DNA from: Gracilariopsis chorda
Taxonomy: Eukaryota > Rhodophyta > Florideophyceae > Gracilariales > Gracilariaceae
DNA length: 64,000 nt
Direction of reading: 5' to 3'
NCBI GenBank assembly: GCA_003194525.1
Contig: NBIV01000063.1
Location: 241,753-305,752 of the forward strand
Made by a program: the position numbers and the translations under genes. Shown in pieces: positions 1 to 10,100 of this stretch (the stretch's first letter is position 1; each line of letters starts with the position of its first letter). Below the pieces are notes generated by a model, which saw only the letters and a program-made list of their open reading frames with translations, had not been told where the DNA came from and did not search any database.

Positions 1-712
1 TGTTTCTCGAGAGTTCCCGGAGGATAGTGGCGAGAAGAATGTGCGGAGAAGGTGGTTGGACTGGACGCGACGAGGAGTTGTCCTGGTGTGGCATTCTGGA
101 TTTTTCGAGATGTTCCCAGCCAATCCCGTCACTTTCCGCAGTCTCCAGTGTGTATGGTCACGCATTGCTCAAGCGTGACGTTTGATTTTTTGCTTAATCT
201 GAGGTGCCGGAGGCAAATTGTACAAGTTGCTTCATTTCGAATGCGGTCAGAAGTCACCCCGAGGGTGCACCCCGGCGCTGAGAGTTTCTCGATGACGGCC
301 CGCAGATGATACACATATTGGCGCCTGCGTCATAACTTAAAGACCGAAGCGGGGATTTGAGACGGCCTAGGTTTGCCTTGACGCAATATTGGCTTTCATA
401 AAATGAAGTAACAGATAGGCTGCATGTAACGCAGACGTACCTGTGGGGCCACGGAGCTCAGTCGAAGACAGACTACAAGCTCTGTCTCCGACGTGAGTGT
501 CCCGTACTGTAGTGTTAGGATCTTCTAGATGTATCGATCGTAGGCACTAGACTCTATAAAATAAGATGAAGTCTGGCGTTCTTTCCTCAGAACCAACTAG
601 ACCTTCCATCGTACCGCTTCTCCAGTTTCAGCGTTACAATGCAGTCACACTTCGGGCGATCTATTGACATAACCATACGCGCCGCATGGTAAACGTCTTC
701 ATTCCTTGAAAT
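1..712. other. No recognisable gene
   Basis: Only short overlapping frames on both strands with no domain, motif or repeat relationship to the rest of the window. The segmental duplication that carries the peroxidase begins immediately to the right. Confidence 0.5.
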
Positions 713-901
713 GTGGAACAATCCAGTAGCAAGCAAGGTATGACATCATCTTTCATCCCCGTTACAAATAAGCAAGCATCGCCGGTTAGAGCCACAGAAG
801 TTCTTGGCCTTCCTGAAGAGAGAAAGCTCTTACTGAAGGCTCTCCTGCAGCTTAGTAAAGGAAAGCTGTTGACCACAATAGAGAGGAAGATCGCTGGTTA
901 G
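713..901 (+). CDS. Possible small or partial gene, 62 codons
   Basis: An ATG-initiated frame of 62 codons. The C-terminal half is charged and leucine-rich, with a run resembling an amphipathic helix (around residues 30-55). I recognise no family. An in-frame stop lies just upstream of the ATG, so it is either a tiny gene or the last exon of something larger. In the second copy of the duplication (near 52240) about 125 bp of this segment is absent, and the missing piece is bracketed in copy 1 by two GGTTAG hexamers. The frame is therefore not preserved between copies, which argues against an important gene. Chance coding is quite possible. Confidence 0.2.
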   Translation: MEQSSSKQGMTSSFIPVTNKQASPVRATEVLGLPEERKLLLKALLQLSKGKLLTTIERKIAG

Positions 902-1538
902 CACCTTTTCAACCGACCAGCAAACGTTCAAATGCTCTTTCGTCTGGGTGCATAGTTCATATGAGGCGTGCTGATTTGCAGCACACAAATATCCAACCAT
1001 AACTGTAACACGGTTGAGCTATTACTAAAGCTCTGTGCTAGTTCAGTGTGCTGCATTGCCTATGTTTTGTATTAGAAGATACTCCTTTGATAAGAGGACC
1101 TGCGCCTGAACAGCAGATAAACTGTGGAAATGCCGTGAAAGTCATGTTTCCGCCAATCACGCACATGCAAGTAAAACGACTGAGCAAAAGACTGCGAAAC
1201 TGGCGCTCTGTTTCTCATCTTGAAAGATTTAGCACTGGCGATTCTTGAAGACCTGTTTGCGATGCTGCTGTCATTGTAGATACGCTGTGAAGGTTTTCAC
1301 TATCAACTTCTACAACTACAGAAAAGCAAAGAACGGCAAGCCAGTTCTTGAAAAACTATTCCTTTGAGGTGGTTTCATCAGATGTTGTTTGTGCACATTG
1401 TCAGAGCATATGGGTTTATAGTTCAGTGTTAAATGTCAGAATACTTATTAGTATTGAAAGTCATTTCTGCTCACACCTTGCACTTCAAACGGGTAGAGGA
1501 GAGTAAAGGGTTACCTCTGTACTGCTTAGGTTGCCAAG
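902..1538. other. 3' flank of peroxidase 1, no gene
   Basis: Non-coding sequence downstream of the peroxidase stop, inside the duplication. It aligns in patches with 52260-52864, with several indels (copy 2 is shorter between about 52690 and 52740). No open frame of interest. Confidence 0.5.
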
Positions 1539-3308
1539 TTAAGTCCTAAAAGCGCTGCGGCGGTCGTTGAGGTTTCGGGATGCAATGGAAGTGGTTCGTA
1601 GAATAATTGAGTTGAACAGAGGACGGTTGCCGAAGATATCTCGCTCCACATCGCTCAGCTCTTGCAGCACTTCGGATGGAATCTGGTTGCGCCTCTCGTA
1701 AAAGAACCGATCTCCATCGCGGAGACGGCCAAATTCTACCTTCAATAATTCTGCGAGAGTTCGACCGACTCCTACACCTCTGTTCTTGTCTTCAGCAACG
1801 AGCCCAATCCAAGCTTCGACGTTGTCCACGTCGCCGTACGCTTCTTCAAGGTTTGCCGCAGTTGTCGGGTCGCTGGAGATATCTCGGAAGCTTCTCGCGG
1901 GAGAGCCGAGGAAGAATCGTCGAAGCTCGTTGAACTTGGGCACATTGTGATCCCGGCTGCGTTGCAAGTTGAGCGCGACGAGGTCAAAGCCTTCTTCCTC
2001 CTCCACATTCTCGAACAAAAAGTTGCGAAGAGTGTCCACAACCTTCTCGTCGAATTCTTGAGCTCTGGTCACGGAGGCGGCGCGAAGCACGTTCTCGATT
2101 TCATCAGAGCTGATTTCGGAGCTCGGGAGGAAGAACATATCTTCGGCTGGGATAGAACGAAGTGCTCTTCCATTGTTGTCGACGCGAGGCACGTCTTCGC
2201 TCACCAAAGTGTGTCCAAGGCGGAAGCCGGCTGTTGTGAATTCCAAACTGATGGTCGGGTTAACACTCGGGTTGTAGCCTCTGTAACCTGGGAGCCTTTC
2301 GCTTCCCAGAATAGCCGGCAGCCATTCTTCATATATGATCTTTTGGTACTCTGCAATGTTGATGGCTCGTGCCGCCTCGTACTGCTGTTCCGGGCTGAAC
2401 TCTGGGAAGGATTCCTCGAGAAGACCGCAGATCCTGTTGTGCTCACGAAGCCAAATGGTGTGCATGGCCGTCAACATAGGGGTTTCGTTAGCTCGAGGAT
2501 CTCCAGCGATGAAGAGGTTCGCAGATGTGGACGGCGCGTTGACGAAGCCTGCTGTGTTGAGCGGTAAGAGGTTATCACCAGATGTCTTGAGCAGACATGA
2601 GTTCGGCACCCTCAAAAATTCATTGAGATCCTCATTACTGCCGTACACATTGCTCAGATCGAGGGCAGAGGTGAGAATAGTAATGGGACGAACAACTGGT
2701 GAAGAGGTGCTCACTTGGGCACGCTGCGATCGGACGAACTCGAGGAACCGAACGGAAAGCTCGGGGTCATCCTCCGGTACTTCGATTTCAAAGCTCTCCT
2801 CGGGATCACTGAACGGCGATAAGGCAAAGTCGTGATCGATGAACTGTCCAAAGTAAGTAAACATTTCGTTCAGACCTTGGGAATTAGACGTGCGACCACC
2901 CTGATCGCTGACAATGTTGGAGATAGCTCGGGCACTTTGCAAGCCCGCATCTTCCGGCTCTTCGTTGCTGACTCCGAGGTAGCTGAATTGCGGGCGACGG
3001 GCCTCACCGAGGGTTGGATCCACTTCGGAGGTGCATCTTCCAGTTATGGTACGAATGGTAATCGCGGCACACTCTGGGCTGACGTCCCCCACTTCGTCTC
3101 CGCCGGCACTGTTGCCACGACCTCTGCCATTGCCTCGGCCTCGACCGTTGCCGCGGCCTTGACCACGACCTCTGCCGCTGCCGGAATTACCACGAGGCGG
3201 AGCAAGTGGATTCATGTTATTGCTTCCTCGACCCCGGCGTCTGGGGGCTTGTGCAACTGCCGAAGAGACCAGTGCGGCGAGAACGAGAAGGAAAAAGAGC
3301 TTGAACAT
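1539..3308 (-). CDS. Secreted animal-type haem peroxidase (copy 1)
   Basis: Intact, intronless frame of 589 codons. Residues 1-20 form a typical signal peptide (hydrophobic core rich in L, V, A, ending SSAVAQ), so the product should enter the secretory pathway. Residues 22-70 are a low-complexity Arg/Gly linker of repeated RG and GRG. The peroxidase domain follows. GQFIDHD (154-160) holds the distal Gln and His. HTIWLREHNR (283-292) holds the catalytic Arg. FRLGHT (362-367) holds the proximal haem His. RSRDHNVP (451-458) is the conserved C-terminal motif. This is the peroxinectin/myeloperoxidase/cyclooxygenase superfamily, which oxidises halides or small organics with hydrogen peroxide; the substrate cannot be read from sequence. 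All four hallmark motifs are present, so the protein should be active. The ATG is chosen because it gives the signal peptide and lies about 112 nt below a TATA box. Confidence 0.93.
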   Translation of the reverse strand: MFKLFFLLVLAALVSSAVAQAPRRRGRGSNNMNPLAPPRGNSGSGRGRGQGRGNGRGRGNGRGRGNSAGGDEVGDVSPECAAITIRTITGRCTSEVDPTLGEARRPQFSYLGVSNEEPEDAGLQSARAISNIVSDQGGRTSNSQGLNEMFTYFGQFIDHDFALSPFSDPEESFEIEVPEDDPELSVRFLEFVRSQRAQVSTSSPVVRPITILTSALDLSNVYGSNEDLNEFLRVPNSCLLKTSGDNLLPLNTAGFVNAPSTSANLFIAGDPRANETPMLTAMHTIWLREHNRICGLLEESFPEFSPEQQYEAARAINIAEYQKIIYEEWLPAILGSERLPGYRGYNPSVNPTISLEFTTAGFRLGHTLVSEDVPRVDNNGRALRSIPAEDMFFLPSSEISSDEIENVLRAASVTRAQEFDEKVVDTLRNFLFENVEEEEGFDLVALNLQRSRDHNVPKFNELRRFFLGSPARSFRDISSDPTTAANLEEAYGDVDNVEAWIGLVAEDKNRGVGVGRTLAELLKVEFGRLRDGDRFFYERRNQIPSEVLQELSDVERDIFGNRPLFNSIILRTTSIASRNLNDRRSAFRT

Positions 3309-3419
3309 TGTGGGATGTTGAAATCAGGGAAGCACTGAACGGTGAATGAGTAGATTGCCAGTCAGATGAGTTGGTGCGGAGGAGAGTGGATGAAGCAAGA
3401 ACAGAAATGTATCGACGAG

Positions 3420-3427
3420 CTTTTATA
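3420..3427 (-). promoter_or_regulatory. TATA box of peroxidase 1
   Basis: TATAAAAG on the minus strand, about 112 nt upstream of the ATG at 3308. The same octamer sits at 54746-54753, about 113 nt upstream of the ATG of copy 2, so its position is conserved between the copies. Confidence 0.6.
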
Positions 3428-4380
3428 GTGTACCATGAGGCACAGACTGCGAAAGATGTAAAGGCACATAGGAAGCAATGCATGAAATGCTTCGCCACCG
3501 AGAGCGCACAGTGTCACTCAAACAGGAAAGCTCTTTCCTTCCATGGGAGAACATGGTTTCGGCACGCATGTAGTCGGGCAACATATTCTGCGTCGCAATA
3601 CCCTCGAGTAGCCTAATTCATGACTTGGACGGTTTTCTGCGGTGGAATTCGTAAGCTTTGAAAACTCTCAACTGTACCATCGGTACAACAAATCAGAGCT
3701 TCGTCATACCACTCAAAAGGATAGCAATCTACTCTTGAATATCAACTGCCAGCAACAATAATGTTCCGCTTGTACCCTTCCTGTTTTACGTGGTGTATTG
3801 GATACTTGACATGGTCAAGAACAAATCAATGGTTCACGTGAAGTTTCGCCATCACGTGCTCGTTCTCTGTCTCTTATTGGACCACATATGGCAGTACAGC
3901 AATGTACACCTACCGTATAATATTATGCGGTAGGAGTACATTGCTGTTGTCCAATTGTAACCAAAATTAGGTAATATGATAGACGTCAGTGATGATTCCG
4001 CGCAGCACGAAGGTGTTCATGGTTTAGCTTGACAACGAGTTTCACCCGTGCGCTCATCAGTATCTTGATAACAAGGTACAGAGAACGTCAATCTTGTACT
4101 TGTACAGTTATGTGGATAAGGGGATTGAAGGCTACCATGCGCTCTCCAGGTAGCCTTTATAGTTGTTGGAGCAACTCTCGGCACGCGATGATGAACAAGT
4201 CAGGTCACGGCGCTCCTTCGGCGAATGGAGGTGCCACTGTACCAAGGGTATGAAGTGCAGACCAGCTTCCTTTTCTCCGTCCTTGGATGGAGCACAATTC
4301 TAGGTATATGCTATTCTTAGGCAGAACTTGCAACAAGATTGCTCGCTTCAATGATATCTATGCTTTGCAGCCAGATGTTT
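3428..4380. other. 5' flank of peroxidase 1, no gene
   Basis: Intergenic part of the duplication upstream of the TATA box. Apart from the palindrome I see no coding frame that is conserved in both copies. Confidence 0.45.
3896..3947. repeat. 20-bp palindrome with 12-nt loop upstream of peroxidase 1
   Basis: Arms 3896-3915 and 3928-3947 are reverse complements over 20 bp with one mismatch (A at 3908 against A at 3935). The loop is TATAATATTATG. The equivalent site in copy 2 (about 55340-55375) keeps only the left arm, there with the base that would make the copy 1 palindrome perfect. It could be a hairpin or a tiny inverted-repeat element. It lies about 600 bp upstream of the ATG. Confidence 0.75.
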
Positions 4381-5500
4381 TAGCTTGGTTTTGTTTTGGC
4401 AGAAACTGATATGCAGAGCATACAGCTGCAGGAAAGAGTGGTGGGACAGACGGCCCTTTCGGCTCTTGTTAACACACTACCAACAATGGGTAGCGGGATC
4501 AATACCAACAGCGGTAGGTGTAGCGAGAAGACAACGCCGCTGATGCGTCCATGCGTGCTGGTAATTGCTCCAATGCACTGATGAGCTGTGAATTTCTTTA
4601 CGTTTTAGCTGCAGCAGCAGCAACAGCAGCAGCAAACCTTGAAGCTGATGAGCTGTTGCTGGACCTTCTGCTGCCGCTGGGCACATTGGCTTTGTACTCT
4701 TTCAAGTGGCACAGTGCAGTACAAATTATTTTCGTAATACCATAGCCATTTAAAGAGTGCCGCAATACATGCCGTGGCGCGAAGCGCTGCTTACGCAAGA
4801 AGATGCAATACGGCGATCGAACACCGCCGTAGTGCAACTCCACGAACTCGGCCCGCAGTTACGCTTGCTGGCCAGGACATCTGCTTCTGTTGAAATCCTA
4901 CCAACTATTGTTACCGGTTTTAATACAAAAGGCGGTCGGTGTGGCGGGAAAAATGTCTCTAATGCTTCTGCGTGTGTTGTAATTGATGCAGTACACTGGC
5001 GACCTGCAAATGTTTCATGTTTTAGCAGCAGCAGCAAAAGCCACTGAGAGCGAACGCAGCATAGGCAGTCAAAGAGCGCAGCACAACGCGCCACGGCGCA
5101 GCGGAGCTGCCTGCGCAAGATTTTTCTTTAGGGGGGGCTTTAGAGGCCGTATAACAACTCTTTCACTGCAGCGCACAGCGATCAAAGGCCGCTGTTGTTG
5201 TAACGATCTCCCTAAGGAATCGATAAGACGAGCGGAACAGAGGGGCTGGATCCTCCTGTAGGGAATCCTTAATGGCCAATGGGAGCATCTGTGCTGCTGC
5301 CCCCGTGTCCTGCGGTAAATGCAGCGCCCGAGTGGCAATTACAGCAGCAGCGGCATCCGAGTGCGGTGCTGATTGGCCGCTGTTGTCGTGTCTGCTGCGG
5401 CTGTCAACCATTGACTGTGCATTTTGCCACGGCGCATAGATCAAAGCAAATGTTTAATGCGATGTCCGCATTATTATTCAAGTCATAGTATCGTGGTATA
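4381..5500. repeat. CAG-rich region with a diverged tandem duplication
   Basis: Two imperfect direct copies of roughly 150 bp, about 4475-4640 and 4900-5045. Each has a CTACCAAC-like start, a GGCGGT/AGCGGT-GGTGT core and a GTAATTG step, and each ends in TTTTAGC followed by a run of CAG triplets. Open frames here come from the CAG runs. CAG runs also mark the Helitron leader regions at 20,000-20,500 and 38,130-38,600, so a distant relationship is possible. Confidence 0.5.
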
Positions 5501-7111
5501 TATCCCTAACTTTTCGCACGCCTACCAGAAACCGTCGCAATCACTTATAAGTTTAAAAAGAATAAACAAAGCATTCGATCATGTATTGTTCTGAGTAGTC
5601 ACAATTAAACATTTTACCTTTTATAAATTAACAGAGCTTACATGAACCGGTTCACTGTTTCAGTCATTATTTATCAAAAAAAAACACAATCAAAAGGGAT
5701 TTCAAAATCACATAGTGCAAAACATTTCAGGTTTCTATCGTTTTAATATGACAAAATTGCATTTTCTACACTCACAAAATATTAACAAATTATACACTAA
5801 CAAAACTCTTCCAGTTTGTTCTGTGCATGTTCCTATGTACAGGCCAAAATGTCGTCAAAACTACACCAGTCATTATAATATTCAATGTATTTAACAAAGA
5901 TAGAAAACATAATATCATCACAGTTGTCTACACATTTTCAAGACAAAAAGTTTTTATTCTCTCAATTTATCACAACAGTATTTAAAACTGATGAATTTTT
6001 AATTGATACGGTTTAAAAACGTACTTTTCAAACAAAAAAGGATTAAATTTGTACTTTGAGGCATGTAAAACAATTGCAAATTTATATACATCGTTTTAAA
6101 GCCTACAAAGTAATAGTTTTGCACTTTAAAATATTATGCGACTGAGAAAAATGAAGCTATTATTTTGCAAAGAATTATACCTTTCAAACAAATTCCTGAA
6201 AAACGCAAACGTGCACAAAATGAGTTTTGAGAAAGTGCTGGACGCTTTTCTTCTCATTCAAAATTGTTTGGGTTAACCAAGCACCCTATGTTGGACGCCA
6301 AAGTCAATTTTGTGCCAATGTCTTTCGAATTCTTATGTTCGAACTGTATTGCTGCGTCTTAATCCTCTGATCATGTTGGAAGTGTTGATCATACTAGTAT
6401 GAAATTTATACCACTGCACTAGGCGAACGAAAATATTATTGTAGTACCGCATTTAGGTGTTTTAGGGCATGAAATAAAAATGTTAGATGATGAAACTAGC
6501 GTCCTTATGGACTATATATAATGCATTGTATAGACGTGAAGGTCAAATTGTTTGACGTAACCAAAATGTTCAGGCAGTTTCCGCACCGCGTATGTTTTAC
6601 AGCCATTTTCTACAACGATGTAGGCAAGAAATCGTTTTACTTCATGAATTCATTGTAGATTTAAGGCGCAAACTTTAAGGGTGCACGACAGCTGAATATA
6701 ATGATTTGAGGGCTTTCAAAGTGCAAAAAGATATGAAAGGCTCATGTAATCGAGGCAATGGTTTCAGATGTGGCGGTGTTTTGTGCTACTACAAAGCCTC
6801 TTCAAAGCTCAATTTTGCAACAGGTGATGAATTCATGCAATATCTCAAATGATGCTTTCATCACAAACAAAAAAGCTTAAGTGCTTTAAGTTCTCTTTGT
6901 ATAACTGTAAATGAGTGGTTTCAATACTCAGTTTCACAACAACAATAACATGTTTACAGTATAAGACAAGGAGAATGCTCGAGTCTCCTTCTACAACAAC
7001 ACAAGGGGAAATATTCTTGCCTAGACATTTTACGGTTGCAGTTTGAATTCGTAGTTCCAAATGAGATACTGTCGGAATCTCATCCCGTCCGTACTTAAAT
7101 TCATTATGGTA
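5501..7111. other. AT-rich gene-free tract
   Basis: Clearly more AT-rich than its neighbours between about 5500 and 6850, with many A and T runs and no sustained frame. It lies just outside the 3' terminus of the decayed Helitron at 7112. I see no terminal repeats that would identify it as an element. Confidence 0.5.
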
Positions 7112-10100
7112 CAACAAAGAAAAGCGCCTTTTGGCCGCAGGTGGCGCTTTACGCCATGGCCGAGAGTTTTCATAAGATATCCGCACAAATTTTAGTCTAC
7201 GCATAAAATAAACTATGTTATACTAATGTTGCCCCTCTGAAAAGTCTATAGCTTCTTTAAAGGCAGTGCTTTTGATGCTTACTGGCATTGGATGGAAAGT
7301 ATACGCATTTTGGGGCGTCTTGTCTTCACTATCATGCAGTAGCACATCATCAGATGTTTTCACACGCAAATGCTTAACATAGACCTGAGCAGGCAAAAAA
7401 CATTTTGTTCGAAAGTTAATTATCATTTTCTTCAGCGTTTGCCCTTGCGCTTTATGCAGAGATACTACAGATGCCAATATGATGGGAAACTGTCGACGTT
7501 TTATTTCACATCTGCAGATTCAAAGACAAAGTCAATGCAGTGCAGTGAAAGGCTTTGCTGAATTTACTCACGTTCATCAATGCCCAAAAGTCGAATCACT
7601 CTGCAAGAAATGCCGGTAACGATAAACAAATTTCCATTCATCAATTGCAGATGGAGTAGATTTCGAATCACCATAACAGGAACACCCAACTCCAGTTTCA
7701 AATGATGGTGCAGGACTCCAGTAGGAGCATAATTATACGTCTGTTCAGGTCTAATGATACTATCTGTGTGAAATTTTTCACCGTTTGGCCTTCAATTGGG
7801 AACGATCGTCATTGCAGACTTCAAATCAAACATCCTTCCTGGGAAATACTACAATGCGTTCTGGTTATACTCCCCAACTCATTGATTGGTTCGCACGACA
7901 ATCAATCGATTAAGCTTGACATCTTCCTTCTTCCGTGTTGTAAACCATTTCCACAGCAACTTGTATGCTTCGTGTAAGTCTGATGTAGACATGAATGGAA
8001 GCCTTGCAGATTCATTAAACGTCCCACAACCAAGACTAAGCAAACGTTTGAAAAAAACTGGATCATTGTTGTTGACGAGCTTGTTCTGTAAGGCGAAGAA
8101 CTTTGACTCTTCTGTCCCAAAGTTTGCCAGAGTACTATGGAAGCTCCCGTAGGATACTCACTGGAATAACACGACTTGTTCCATCCCTTTTGGATACTTT
8201 TCTCGTTCTTGGAACCACTGAAAGCAGTTGCATATAGTCGCCGGCCATAAATACGACCATGCCTCCTAAGTCTTTCGTAGAGTTTTTTACGTCCTTCAGT
8301 ACAGTGTTCAAAATCTCGAAGAGCATTTCGGACACATTGAAGCTTCATCAACTACCAGTAGAACAGTCTTCGAGATTAGTTCTGCTCTCTGTGATCGTGG
8401 TCCGTACATGCAAAGTGTCCCACGCTCTCTACTTTGCGAATCTTTATTGTCATCGACTCCCAATCCAAGCAAGCTATGCATAGTTCCTCCGCCTTTATAT
8501 TTTTCAGCAGCAATACCTGTCGTGGATGTCATCTGCAACAATAGGCCTTCGTGTTCAACAATACCTCTCAGCAAGGATAGAAGATAGGTCTTCCCTGTCC
8601 CCACTCGTCCTTGTAAGAAGAAAATGCTTCCGTTTGTTTTGAGTCTTTCAGACCTTCCCAACCTCTCTCTGTATTTTTTTCTCTCATTATTTTGTCAAAA
8701 CCTTGCTTCTGGCATTCTTTCAGATCTTTATATTGCTCTTTTAACCATCGCCTGGACCTCAAAGAAGAGCTGCGCCGTACTTGAGTTCGTTTCCCGGTTA
8801 ATTGCAGTTCGCTCTCTGTGAGGTGAAGTTGTGATACAGTATGATGAAATAAGGGATCATTTCTGATAAGCCGACCATCATGTCTGTCCGAAACCTCCAT
8901 GATTCTTCGAATTAGTTCTTCTCTTCTTTGTGCTCTGTTTCCTTCGTTTATATCTGCAGTTAGAGCTCTTTCGTGCTTTTAAATCACAGTTTTAGGACTT
9001 ACCCCTTGTTGAAAGAAACTGACGACCATGTAACGCGGCTCAGCAGGAGTAGAATGGTATCTTACTCCCTCATCAAAAGCCGTTTCTTACTCTTCACCAT
9101 GTATATATAGTACAAGAGCTACTGCTGCTTCTCCAAAACTTGAGAACGATTCGTTCCCAACAGGTTTCGGATCATCAAAGAAGCTGAATGCATAGTTCAT
9201 GAGCAATATTCGAAGAGCGAAGAGTTCGGGATTTGCAGGGGAAGCCAATCTAATTCGATTCACAATTCGATTATTTTCTGATAGTTGCACGACGTAAATT
9301 AGTGGACGTCCCCCATCCCGAGTAGATTCAGACTCTGGTACAGAGTGGGTTAGCTTATCTTATATACGCACCGTCTCGTAGTATGTCATGTTGTCCAAGT
9401 CCATGTACCGGGAGGGTCGTTTGAAATATCTTTCCAGCAGGGAAGACATCAGACGTCTAGGCAGTCTTACGTTTCGAATCAAAACTTGTCGCTCTTCACG
9501 GAGATGTAGGTCAGGTGCCTGTACACTTCAATTGATAGGACCATGCCTGAAATCAAAGAGGTTCCATGCAGCTTCAACCGCGACCACCTCTCTCGCTCTC
9601 ATGTACGCCCTGATCTCATTTTGAAGCATGTCTCTCTGTGCAGCTGATTGGCTTTCCGTTCGATTTGAGACAACCAGATCCTGTTCTTCGGCATTCTTGA
9701 AAGAATAATTCATGAGGTATGCTACAGTGCTCCCATCTTGGGTTCTTTCAACATTGATTTGAGCCTTGTACTTCATTGTGAGATCTGGATTGTACGGAAC
9801 CACTTTCAAATCTTCTGTCCTTCTTCTTCCGTAGGTCACTTGGTTTGTGTACTCATTTATCGTTGTTTCAGCCAAAATTTCTTGTCCATCATACCCAAAC
9901 CGGCACCTCCCATCAGAGGTGCGACCACGGCTATATGGAGAGTGTCTGTGCATATTGAATTTCTTCACCAATATTCGGAGTTCCTGGTCTTCAGGTGGGT
10001 CACCCAGAGGCAGGTGGGCTTTGATCAAAGTTTCAATGATCTCACGATCTTCAATTACGCCCCCCTCCAACCAAAGAAAAATGAGGTGATGTGGAATATT

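Larger units (their letters stand above)
721..4380. repeat. Segmental duplication, copy 1 (peroxidase locus)
   Basis: About 3.65 kb that recurs in the same orientation at 52207-55846. The homology starts near CAGTAGCAA and stops abruptly after CAGCCAGATGTTT (4368-4380 and 55834-55846). The peroxidase coding part is nearly identical between copies, while 5' and 3' flanks carry many substitutions and indels. Copy 2 has an extra stretch of about 120 bp around 55040-55160, and lacks one arm of the palindrome at 3896-3947. Confidence 0.9.

Noticed and set aside
1676-2835. Long plus-strand frames opposite the peroxidase (for example 206 codons at 1947-2567)
   Set aside because: Antisense shadows of a well-conserved coding frame; the same shadows appear opposite copy 2.
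6845-7204. Minus-strand frame of 119 codons as a gene
   Set aside because: It spans the degenerate Helitron 3' hairpin and terminus and has no homologous counterpart in the other copies.
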